63,095 bases of DNA from Roseovarius sp. TE539 (GTDB lineage: Bacteria; Pseudomonadota; Alphaproteobacteria; Rhodobacterales; Rhodobacteraceae). Made by a program: the position numbers and the translations under genes. Under the pieces are notes generated by a model. The model made no database searches. It was not told the DNA's origin and was given only the letters and a program-made list of their open reading frames with translations. Of this stretch, positions 56,065 to 63,095 are shown piece after piece. The stretch spans positions 1-63,095 of the forward strand of contig NZ_QNGB01000009.1 in the NCBI RefSeq assembly GCF_003298505.1. Reading direction: 5' to 3'. Every line of letters starts with the position of its first letter. Position 1 is the first letter of the stretch.

Positions 56065-58800
56065 ATGCCGGAGTCGAACAATCAGCCGACAGTGCATTCC
56101 ATGACGACCGATGCATGCCTGCGGAAGCTGGAAACCACCACAAAGGGCCTGAGCGCCGGGGACGCGGAGCAGCGTCTTGCAACGCACGGACCGAACCGCC
56201 TGCCGGAACAGAAGCGGCGCAGCCCGGTCCTTCGCTTCCTGGCGCATTTCCATAACGTGCTGATTTATGTGCTGATCGCGTCGGCCGCGGTCACGGCGGC
56301 GTTGCAGCACTGGGTCGATACGGGCGTGATCCTCGCCGTGGTGATCGTGAATGCCGTGATCGGCTACATTCAGGAGGGGCGCGCCGAGCAGGCGATGGCT
56401 GCGATACGCGGAATGCTGGCGCCAAGGTCCGCGGTGTTGCGCGACGGGCGTCGCATGAGCGTCGACGCTGCCGATCTGGTGCCGGGCGACATCGTCCTGA
56501 TCGAGGCGGGCGACCGCGTGCCGGCCGACCTGCGGCTGATCGAGGCGCGTGGCCTGAAGGCCGAGGAAGCGATCCTGACGGGTGAATCCGTGCCCGTGGA
56601 CAAAGGCACGGCGCCGGCACCCGACGACGCGGCGCTTGGTGATCAGTCCCCGATGCTCTTTTCGGGCACGCTGGTTGCCGCGGGTGCGGCGCGCGGTGTG
56701 GTGGCGGCGACCGGCGGTGATACCCAGATCGGGCGCATCAGCGGCATGCTCAGCGGTGTCGAGACGCTGACAACGCCCCTTGTCCTTCAGATGGATCGGT
56801 TTGCCCGCTGGCTGACGGTTTTCATCCTGATCGTCGCGGGGGCGTTGCTGAGTTACGGCCATTTCGTCGGGCACATGCCGTTTGCAGAACTTTTCATGGC
56901 CATTGTCGGCCTTTCGGTGGCGGCCATTCCGGAGGGGTTGCCGGCGGTTCTGACGATCACGCTGGCCGTGGGTGTTCAGAGCATGGCGCGCCGCAATGCC
57001 ATCGTTCGTCGTCTTCCCGCTATCGAGACTCTGGGATCGGTTTCGGTGATCTGCACCGACAAGACCGGCACCCTCACGCGCAACGAGATGATGGCGGCGT
57101 CGCTTGCGGCTTGCGGGCAGGTCTATTCGGTCAGTGGTCATGGCTATGCGCCAGCGGGGGCCGTTCGACTGAACGGGGAAGAGCCGCGGGCCGACCTCCA
57201 TCCGGCGCTGCGGGAGTTTGCCGGTGCTGCCGGGCTTTGCAACGACTCCGTTCTGCACGAAACCGGCAATGGCTGGCAGGTTGAAGGCGACCCCATGGAA
57301 GGCGCGCTGATGGCGCTTGCCGGCAAGATAACCGGAGACGGCCCGGCCCCCTTCGATGAATGGACCCGCCGCGATGCTATCCCGTTCGATGCCGCGCATC
57401 GCTACATGGCCACGTTGCATCAGCACGGGACCGAGCATGCCTGCATCCATGTAAAGGGGGCGCCAGAGGCGGTTCTGGCCTTGTGTTCGGGCCAGCGCGA
57501 CGCCGATGGTGGCACAGCACGCCTGGATCCCGCCTATTGGCATCGCATGGTCGAGACCCTTGCCGCGGAGGGACAGCGCGTGATCGCGGTTGCGCGGCGC
57601 GTTGTGCCGGGGGATCAGGAGACGCTGACCCAGGATGACCTGGAGGACGAGCTGACATTGATCGGCCTCATCGGTCTGATCGACCCGCCGCGGACCGAGG
57701 CTATGGAAGCGGTTGCCGAGTGCCATGCCGCCGGCATCAGGGTGAAGATGATCACCGGCGATCATGCCGCGACGGCCCGTGCCATCGCCGGGATGATCGG
57801 GCTGAAGAACCCCGAGAGGGTGCTCACAGGCGCAGATATTGAGGCGATGGGGGATGGGGCGCTGGCCGAAAGCGTGGTCGAGACGGACATCTTCGCCCGG
57901 ACCACGCCCGAGCACAAGCTGCGGCTTGTGACGGCGCTGCAATCGCGGGGATGGACCGTCGCGATGACCGGCGACGGGGTCAATGACGCGCCCGCCCTCA
58001 AGCGTGCTGATGCCGGTATCGCGATGGGGCGAAAAGGCAGCGAGGCCGCGAAGGAGGCCGCCGAGCTGGTTCTGGCCGACGATAATTTCGCTTCCATTGC
58101 GGCTGCGGTTCGCGAGGGCCGCACCGTCTATGACAATATCAAGAAGGTGATCAGCTGGACCCTGCCCACGAATGCGGGGGAAGCGATGACGATCATTGCC
58201 GCGCTCTTTGCCGGCATGGCGCTTCCGATCACCGCGGTCCAGATCCTCTGGGTCAACCTGATCACGGCCGTGACGCTTGGCCTGGCGCTGGCCTTCGAAC
58301 CCTCCGAGGAAGGGACCATGCGCCGCCCGCCAAGGCCGCGCAACGAAAGGTTGCTGACTGGGCGGCTGATCTGGCACGTCGTGCTGGTTTCGACGCTGTT
58401 CCTGGTGGCGGTTTTCGGGATCTATTTCTATGCCGTCGACCGGGGATATCCGGCGCCGCTCGCTCAGACAATGGCGATGAACACGCTGGTGGTCCTGGAA
58501 ATTTTCCAGCTCTTTTTCATCCGCAACATTCACAGCACCTCCCTGACATGGGCAGCCGTGAGGGGAACGCCGATCGTCTGGATCTGCGTGACCGCCGTGA
58601 CGTTCGGGCAGGTCGCGATCACCTACGTTCCGGCGTTGCAGACGGTGTTCGGAACCCGGCCGGTTCCCTTGGCCGACGGCTTGTTGATCATTGCCATAGG
58701 TGTGGTTTTCTTCGCGCTGATCGAGACGGAAAAGCAGATGCGGCTCGCGTTCATAAAACCCCTTCCAAACGGCAAGGGCCACCCCCGGGCCGGCCGATGA
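56065..58800 (+). CDS. P2-type cation-transporting ATPase
   Basis: 911 aa. Phosphorylated Asp332 in CTDKTGTLT, actuator LTGESVPVDKGT, TGDGVNDAPALK hinge, and M4 IPEGLPAVLTI as in Ca2+/Na+ pumps. In M5 Asn703 and Glu706 (NAGE) are kept; in M6 WVNLITAVTLGLALAFEP keeps Asn731 and Thr734 but has Ala735 where SERCA has the site I/II Asp800. The same change is seen in CtpF-like bacterial ATPases, so transport of Ca2+ should not be assumed. N-terminal cation ATPase domain LRKLETTTKGLSAGDAEQRL. Coupled to the CNNM gene. Confidence 0.92.
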   Translation: MPESNNQPTVHSMTTDACLRKLETTTKGLSAGDAEQRLATHGPNRLPEQKRRSPVLRFLAHFHNVLIYVLIASAAVTAALQHWVDTGVILAVVIVNAVIGYIQEGRAEQAMAAIRGMLAPRSAVLRDGRRMSVDAADLVPGDIVLIEAGDRVPADLRLIEARGLKAEEAILTGESVPVDKGTAPAPDDAALGDQSPMLFSGTLVAAGAARGVVAATGGDTQIGRISGMLSGVETLTTPLVLQMDRFARWLTVFILIVAGALLSYGHFVGHMPFAELFMAIVGLSVAAIPEGLPAVLTITLAVGVQSMARRNAIVRRLPAIETLGSVSVICTDKTGTLTRNEMMAASLAACGQVYSVSGHGYAPAGAVRLNGEEPRADLHPALREFAGAAGLCNDSVLHETGNGWQVEGDPMEGALMALAGKITGDGPAPFDEWTRRDAIPFDAAHRYMATLHQHGTEHACIHVKGAPEAVLALCSGQRDADGGTARLDPAYWHRMVETLAAEGQRVIAVARRVVPGDQETLTQDDLEDELTLIGLIGLIDPPRTEAMEAVAECHAAGIRVKMITGDHAATARAIAGMIGLKNPERVLTGADIEAMGDGALAESVVETDIFARTTPEHKLRLVTALQSRGWTVAMTGDGVNDAPALKRADAGIAMGRKGSEAAKEAAELVLADDNFASIAAAVREGRTVYDNIKKVISWTLPTNAGEAMTIIAALFAGMALPITAVQILWVNLITAVTLGLALAFEPSEEGTMRRPPRPRNERLLTGRLIWHVVLVSTLFLVAVFGIYFYAVDRGYPAPLAQTMAMNTLVVLEIFQLFFIRNIHSTSLTWAAVRGTPIVWICVTAVTFGQVAITYVPALQTVFGTRPVPLADGLLIIAIGVVFFALIETEKQMRLAFIKPLPNGKGHPRAGR

Positions 58801-58897
58801 CAGCGGCGGGCAATTCGGCCTCGTGGCGGGGCCGTAGCACATGGCGCCGTCAACGGTGCGGCCCCGAGGCCGGGCTGCCGCGCGATCCGACTCGTGT

Positions 58898-59218
58898 TCA
58901 GGTCTCGTGCAGGACCGTCTCGAATCCCTCGAAGACCGGCGGTCCCAAAAGCGCGTCGCGCGTCCCGCCGTCCCCGGCATTGCGATGCGCATCGCGAAAC
59001 TGTTCCGAGCGGGTCCAGGCCTCGAAATCTTCACGACCGGCCCAGATGACATGACTGGTATAGAGACGGTGCCCCTCGCCCTCCGGTCCCTTGAGAAGAC
59101 GAAATTCACAAAACCCCTTCATCTCGCGCAACCGGCTTTGGCGTTTGGCCCACATCGCCTCGAATTCAGCCTCGTAGCCGTGCCGGACCCTGAAACGGTT
59201 CATCGCGATAAAGCTCAT
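58898..59218 (-). CDS. ABM-fold monooxygenase, IsdG-like (candidate heme oxygenase)
   Basis: 106 aa, ferredoxin-like dimeric ABM fold. Asn7 (AMNRF), Trp68 (DFEAWTRSEQF) and His78 (RDAHRN) sit where the IsdG/IsdI heme-degrading triad Asn-Trp-His lies, with the 10-residue Trp-His spacing conserved. IsdG-type enzymes open heme and release iron. An AGGAGGA site nine bases before the ATG supports the start. Other ABM roles (quinone or antibiotic oxidation) remain possible. It is far from the hemP block but may share its purpose. Confidence 0.85.
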   Translation of the reverse strand: MSFIAMNRFRVRHGYEAEFEAMWAKRQSRLREMKGFCEFRLLKGPEGEGHRLYTSHVIWAGREDFEAWTRSEQFRDAHRNAGDGGTRDALLGPPVFEGFETVLHET

Positions 59219-59261
59219 GTGTCATGTTCCTCCTGCCAAGTTTCCGGCGCGGACCGATCCT

Positions 59262-60425
59262 TCAGACGTTTTCCGCGATACGCCTGAACATCTCGATGTT
59301 TGCTTCATGCACGCCATCCTCCCGGAAGTTCCTGTCAGCGGCGGTTGTGACGATCACCACGCCACGCGGCCTGTCTATGTATATGTATTGCCCGTAAATG
59401 CCGCGTGCCATGAAAACGCCGGGATCGCTGTCCGAGGGGATCCACCAATGCAAACCGTAACCGGCCTGCCCCGGTGCGGTCGGGGCGCTTGAGCGGGTGG
59501 AGGCCGTGACCCATGACGCCGGCACCACCTGCCGCCCGCCGATGCGCCCGCCCTGCGCGTAGAGCAGACCGAAGCGGGCATAATCCCGCGTTGTCATGTT
59601 GAGCCCGCCAAGCACGAAGGCCACACCTTCGCCATCGGTGATGTAGTAGGGCGCGCGTTCCGGGCCGATCGGTGCAATCACCCTTTCGCTCATCAGGGAG
59701 GGGATGCCGCGTCCGGTCGCACCACGGATCACCATTCCGATCACATGCGTGTCGATCGAAACATATTTCCACGTCTCGCCCGGCTCGGATGCGCGCGCCT
59801 GTAGGCCGGCGGCAAAACCGTCCATCGTGCCGCCAAGCGCAATAACCCGGCCCATCCGGTTGATATCAGAATCATGGTCCAGATAATCCTCGTCGAATTT
59901 CACCCCGCTGGTCATCTGCAACACATTGCGGATTGTCGTGCCATCATAGGCGCCGCCCCGCAACTCCGGCACGTAGCGCGTTACCGGGTCATCAAGCGAT
60001 CCGATCCTGCCTTCGTCCAGAAGGATACCAAATAGTGCCGAAAGGAAGCTCTTGGCGATGGACCATGAAATGCGCCGGTCCTGCGCATCGGTGCCGAGGT
60101 GGTAGCTTTCATGCCGGATCCGCCCGTCCCTGAGCACCAGTAGCGACGTCACGGCGCGGGCCTTGATCCAGTCATGCGTTCCTTCGGGCAAGTCCATCCG
60201 CGCGCCCTCTTGCAGCGGCATGACCGGCCCGTTTCCGCGCGGCAGCTCCACCGACAGGAAGGCCCGGTCCATACGCGAGAAATTGGCGACGATGCGGTCC
60301 GCGTCGAAAAGCGAGTTGACCGCGCGAAGACGCATGATTTCCTCGTGTTTCCAGAGGCCGACGACAGATCCGGCAACAAGCAGCGCCAGAAAACCCCGAA
60401 AGGACCATCTGATTGCCGCGCGCAT
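59262..60425 (-). CDS. Serine hydrolase (beta-lactamase/class C family)
   Basis: 387 aa. An N-terminal hydrophobic segment (GFLALLVAGSVVGLW) suggests membrane anchoring. Catalytic S-x-x-K at Ser122-Lys125 (SWSIAKSF). YVSIDTHVIG takes the position of the Y-x-N motif. YGLHWWIPSDSDPGVFMARG is the typical C-terminal block. Family members include esterases and penicillin-binding-like enzymes; substrate unknown. Leftward, 103 bases after pth. Confidence 0.85.
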   Translation of the reverse strand: MRAAIRWSFRGFLALLVAGSVVGLWKHEEIMRLRAVNSLFDADRIVANFSRMDRAFLSVELPRGNGPVMPLQEGARMDLPEGTHDWIKARAVTSLLVLRDGRIRHESYHLGTDAQDRRISWSIAKSFLSALFGILLDEGRIGSLDDPVTRYVPELRGGAYDGTTIRNVLQMTSGVKFDEDYLDHDSDINRMGRVIALGGTMDGFAAGLQARASEPGETWKYVSIDTHVIGMVIRGATGRGIPSLMSERVIAPIGPERAPYYITDGEGVAFVLGGLNMTTRDYARFGLLYAQGGRIGGRQVVPASWVTASTRSSAPTAPGQAGYGLHWWIPSDSDPGVFMARGIYGQYIYIDRPRGVVIVTTAADRNFREDGVHEANIEMFRRIAENV

Positions 60426-60528
60426 CAGCGGTTTCCCCTGATCCGGGCAGAGCCGCCCGCCGCGCGCGTGAAAGACGCAACGGCCAAGGATACCGTTCCG
60501 CGGCGGCCGGATCGTGGCGCTGCGCGGA

Positions 60529-61215
60529 TCACCGGAACCTGTCCACGAGTTTCTGAAGCGGGGTGCGTGTATCCTCGGACGCGCGCGGCGCTTCCGGGGA
60601 GTCCGGCGTTTCGGCGTTGTCGCGCCTGGGTGCCTTGTCTGCCCTTTCAGGGGCCGACCGTTGCGCGACCGCGTTCAGAAACCTGTCAGTGCGCCCGTCG
60701 GCAAGTTCGGGCGCACCGTCGGCGATCCCGCGCATCAGGTCATCAAGCCAGTCCGCGTCGGCTTTGGAGAAATCCTGCAGAACATAGTGGCTGACCAGTT
60801 CCTTCCGGCCCGGATGCCCCACGCCAAGCCTGACCCGCCGATACTCGGCACCGATATGCTGGTGGATGGAGCGAAGCCCGTTATGGCCGGCATGTCCGCC
60901 CCCGGTCTTGACCCGAACCTTGCCCGGCACGAGATCCAGTTCATCATGAAAGACCGTGATGTCCGAGGGGGCCAGTTTGAAGAACCGCATCGCCTCGCCA
61001 ACCGATTGCCCCGAAAGGTTCATGTAAGTCAGTGGCTTGAGAAGAAACACCTTTTCGTGTCCAAGCCGGCCCTCCGAGATCTGGCCCCCGAACTTGGATT
61101 TCCAGGGTCCGAACCCGTGATCGGACGCGATCCGGTCCACGGCCATGAAACCGATATTGTGCCGGTTCCGAGCGTATTTCGTGCCGGGATTTCCCAGGCC
61201 AACAAAAAGCAGCAT
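60529..61215 (-). CDS. pth: Peptidyl-tRNA hydrolase
   Basis: 228 aa. Frees tRNA from peptidyl-tRNA. Core motifs: [18 protein letters not shown] with the catalytic His19 and Asn9, [30 protein letters not shown] and [13 protein letters not shown]. The C-terminal 40 residues are a charged, Pro/Arg-rich tail absent from the shorter E. coli protein. The ATG at 61215 gives [11 protein letters not shown]; a longer frame reaches upstream over the divergent gene. In many Rhodobacterales pth follows rplY; here an FkbM gene on the other strand separates them. Confidence 0.95.
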   Translation of the reverse strand: MLLFVGLGNPGTKYARNRHNIGFMAVDRIASDHGFGPWKSKFGGQISEGRLGHEKVFLLKPLTYMNLSGQSVGEAMRFFKLAPSDITVFHDELDLVPGKVRVKTGGGHAGHNGLRSIHQHIGAEYRRVRLGVGHPGRKELVSHYVLQDFSKADADWLDDLMRGIADGAPELADGRTDRFLNAVAQRSAPERADKAPRRDNAETPDSPEAPRASEDTRTPLQKLVDRFR

Positions 61216-61291
61216 TGCCGTCGCCTCGATCCTTGATGATGATGGTCTAGTCCGCAGGAGGCGTGGAATCAATGACGGGGTGGGCAGGCGA

Positions 61292-61972
61292 ATGGCGGAA
61301 TTCGAGGTGAACGGGGTGACGCTGACTGTTCCCGATGATTTCCTGACCAGACGCATTTCGGAAAAGCTCGGTTCCGGCGGGTACGAAGGACAGGAGGCCG
61401 ATGCGGTGCGCCGCCGCTTGCGTCCCGGCTGGCGCGTTCTGGAACTGGGATCGGGCATCGGCTATGTCGCGTCTGTCTGTGCCGGGATCACCGGCGCCGA
61501 GAACGTGGTCACCGTCGAGGCAAATCCGGACATGCTGCCGGTGGTGCGTGACAACCTTGATCGCAACGGGTTTAAGGGCACACACGTGATCCACGGGGCC
61601 GTGGGCGGGCGGGCCGAGCCGGGCGAAACCGTGGAGTTCGAGAATGCCAAGGCGTTCTGGGGGGCGCATATCGCAACCGAGGACTCTGCCGGTGGCAGTT
61701 TCGTGTCGGTGCCGTTGCTGGGTATCGCCGATCTTCTGAAAGCCCACCGGCCGCATATGGTGATCATGGATATAGAGGGCGCCGAGGCCCATCTTTTCGA
61801 CGCACCGTGGCCTGAGCATGTGCGCAGCGTGGTTATGGAACTTCACCCGGGGCGGTACCCCGACACAGTGATCAAGGCCATCGTCGATTGCCTGTCGGCA
61901 TCGGGGCTGACATATGATCCGTGGCCATCCTGCGGCCGGATCCTGGGCTTCCGGCGCCTGCGGCACGCATGA
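61292..61972 (+). CDS. FkbM family methyltransferase
   Basis: 226 aa. SAM-binding motif [28 protein letters not shown], and the FkbM block with [12 protein letters not shown] near 160-171. Such enzymes methylate sugars or polyketides; the target is unknown. It lies on the plus strand between the minus-strand pth and rplY genes and ends in a bidirectional terminator shared with rplY. Start ATG 61292; a longer frame extends to 61145 across the pth start and is not used. Confidence 0.87.
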   Translation: MAEFEVNGVTLTVPDDFLTRRISEKLGSGGYEGQEADAVRRRLRPGWRVLELGSGIGYVASVCAGITGAENVVTVEANPDMLPVVRDNLDRNGFKGTHVIHGAVGGRAEPGETVEFENAKAFWGAHIATEDSAGGSFVSVPLLGIADLLKAHRPHMVIMDIEGAEAHLFDAPWPEHVRSVVMELHPGRYPDTVIKAIVDCLSASGLTYDPWPSCGRILGFRRLRHA

Positions 61973-61973
61973 A

Positions 61974-62003
61974 AAAACGCGGCCCCGTCCGGCGCCGCGT
62001 TTT
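61974..62003. terminator. Bidirectional terminator between FkbM and rplY genes
   Basis: AAAACGCGGC, a 10-base loop, GCCGCGTTTT: a 10-bp arm with an A-run on one side and a T-run on the other, so it can end both the rightward FkbM transcript and the leftward rplY transcript. It lies two bases after the FkbM stop and 38 bases from the rplY stop. Confidence 0.85.
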
Positions 62004-62040
62004 CCCTTGAATACTCGCATTCGGGATACCCGAGGCGATA

Positions 62041-62703
62041 TCAGCCCTCGGCTTCGTCGTCTTCCCCGACTGTCGGAACCTCGGCTGCATCTGCTTCGTC
62101 TTCTTCTTCCTCGGCATCGGATTTCAGCGCCGACGGGGCCGAAACATTACAGATCATGAAATCGCGATCGGTGATCGTCGGCTTCGTGCCGGCAGGGAGG
62201 TCGATCATCGAGATCGTTACCGTATCGCCGATGTTCTCGATCTGCGACAGGTCAACCGTCAGCTTCTCCGGGATGTCACCCGCTGTAACGATCAACTCGA
62301 CCTCGTTGCGCACCACGGTCAGCACGCCACCCTTGCGAAGGGCAGGGCAATCTTCCTCGTTGATGAATTCGACCGGGATGAAGAGGTTGATCTTGGTGGC
62401 CCGGCGCAGGCGCATCAGGTCCACATGCGTGGGCAGGTCCTTGACGATGTCACGCTGCACATCCCGGCAGATCACCCGGACATCGTCATGACCGTCCACC
62501 TTCAGATTGAACAGTGTCGACTTGAAACGACCGTCGCGCAGGCGCTTGATGAGGGCGTTGTAGGGAATGTTGATCGGAAGCGGATCGGTGTCGCCGCCGA
62601 ATACGATACCCGGAACCAGATGCGCGCGACGCGCTGCACGAGCGGCGCCCTTGCCCGTCCCCGTGCGTTCCTGGGCGTGAAGATCAGGAATTTCTCCAGC
62701 CAT
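62041..62703 (-). CDS. rplY: 50S ribosomal protein L25 (CTC form)
   Basis: 220 aa, the long L25/CTC form. N-terminal L25 domain ([37 protein letters not shown]) binds 5S rRNA; the C-terminal TL5 domain ([22 protein letters not shown]) is followed by an acidic tail ([20 protein letters not shown]). The ATG at 62703 has a GGAG site six bases before; two longer in-frame starts exist upstream. Confidence 0.95.
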   Translation of the reverse strand: MAGEIPDLHAQERTGTGKGAARAARRAHLVPGIVFGGDTDPLPINIPYNALIKRLRDGRFKSTLFNLKVDGHDDVRVICRDVQRDIVKDLPTHVDLMRLRRATKINLFIPVEFINEEDCPALRKGGVLTVVRNEVELIVTAGDIPEKLTVDLSQIENIGDTVTISMIDLPAGTKPTITDRDFMICNVSAPSALKSDAEEEEDEADAAEVPTVGEDDEAEG

Positions 62704-62984
62704 GTGTGTCTCCATAGGTTGAGGCGGGGTTCCTCCAAGGCTGTAACCCCGCGTGAAGCCGCGCGTATAGACGGTATCTTGCGCTTTGAAAAGCGGATTC
62801 TCGGGCCTTGACGCCGCATGCCGAAGCACCGCGCCGGCTACCGGCTGGTGGGCAGCTTCGCGGGGATGCTCATCTCATGGGGGTCAAGGCGCTTTTCGCA
62901 GTCGGAAGAAAAATCCGTGCTTTCACTCGCAGGCCGCAGGCAGAATGACTTTCAGCAGGTCCAAGCCTTAGGCGGCGTCTGCAT
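62704..62984. other. Region between rplY and the transposase fragment
   Basis: 281 bases. It should hold the rplY promoter (leftward) near 62720-62800. No gene with a supported start was found. The inner end of the insertion sequence lies somewhere between about 62900 and 62984, but a terminal inverted repeat could not be assigned because the other end is outside the window. Confidence 0.45.
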
Positions 62985-63095
62985 TTAGCTGATCCAAGCC
63001 ATTGCGCATGCGAGATCAACGAAGGCTTTGAATGAGCTGACGGATTTCTCGCAACGCAATGCGATCCTGCGGAAGCGTTTGATCTTATTGAAAAA
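62985..63095 (-). mobile_element. IS5-family-type transposase, C-terminal fragment at window edge
   Basis: The minus strand reads from the window edge through 36 residues to a stop: KIKRFRRIALRCEKSVSSFK followed by AFVDLACAMAWIS. This is the typical end of an IS5-family DDE transposase (N-R/K-I-K-R-F-R-R-I-A-L-R-C-E-K). The rest of the element, including the catalytic residues, lies to the right. Whether it is intact cannot be told. Confidence 0.85.

Noticed and set aside
55927..59109. Very long open frame (over 1000 codons) on the minus strand
   Set aside because: It lies antisense to the P-type ATPase, whose motifs are unambiguous; in GC-rich DNA the antisense frame is often free of stops. 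The translation is rich in Arg, His and Gly without any domain.

Overview
The window reads as one stretch of chromosome from a GC-rich alphaproteobacterium of the order Rhodobacterales (Roseobacter/Rhodobacter type). The evidence is the gene content and order: mesaconyl-CoA hydratase and malyl-CoA thioesterase of the ethylmalonyl-CoA pathway beside mdh-sucCD-sucAB-lpd, ftsEX-plsC next to a zinc-ribbon gene, the alphaproteobacterial DUF4175/TIGR02302 protein, PTS-Ntr enzyme I, HemP, and TAXI-type TRAP transport. No rRNA, tRNA or CRISPR array was seen. The only mobile element recognised is the 3' end of an IS5-family-type transposase running off the right edge.

Layout. 0.2-4.0 kb: four-gene peptide ABC transporter operon, with its binding protein presumably to the left. 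4.1-5.9 kb: leftward iron/heme block (60-aa protein, hemP, 158-aa protein, then bfd and bfr). 6.2-14 kb: NUDIX, DUF1178, lysC, ptsP, an unknown gene, EcsC-like, GNAT, flavin reductase. 14-20 kb: AraC regulator divergent from an exported isochorismatase-type hydrolase, purine salvage (mtnP, membrane protein, apt), SRAP and a methyltransferase. 20-24 kb: mch, DUF1737, NnrU-like, mcl2, a small exported protein and a TauE/SafE permease. 24.2-35.7 kb: mdh and the succinyl-CoA synthetase/2-oxoglutarate dehydrogenase operon. 35.8-39.2 kb: plsC-ftsX-ftsE and a divergent zinc-ribbon membrane protein. 39.2-45.7 kb: leftward argH, lipoprotein, DUF2834, lysA, DUF4175, with tlpA divergent from argH. 45.8-51 kb: SLC13 permease, lldD-type oxidase, MgtC/DUF4010 and an exported rhodanese. 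51.3-54.5 kb: TAXI-TRAP transporter. 54.8-58.8 kb: CNNM-type transporter and P-type ATPase. 58.9-62.7 kb: IsdG-like monooxygenase, serine hydrolase, pth, FkbM methyltransferase, rplY.

Most of the window is ordinary core genome. The most unusual region is the suc operon. Small non-core genes sit at several junctions: a 119-aa unknown gene between sucC and sucD; a multi-hairpin DNA element and a DUF805 gene between sucD and sucA; and a BrnT-type toxin with a short antitoxin-like partner, an AT-rich membrane-anchored unknown and a MAPEG gene between sucB and lpd. Four of these genes join a neighbour by overlapping stop/start codons (TAATG, ATGA, GTGA, ATGA), and two carry the Shine-Dalgarno sequence of the next core gene in their last codons. 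The operon is preceded by a strong tandem palindrome that looks like an operator.

Other signals: a four-copy dispersed intergenic repeat, a shared 12-base motif upstream of the hemP and bfd operons, an attenuator-like terminator between the TRAP binding-protein and permease genes, a P-type ATPase lacking a canonical transport-site Asp, and an IsdG-like protein with the Asn-Trp-His triad spaced as in known heme oxygenases.
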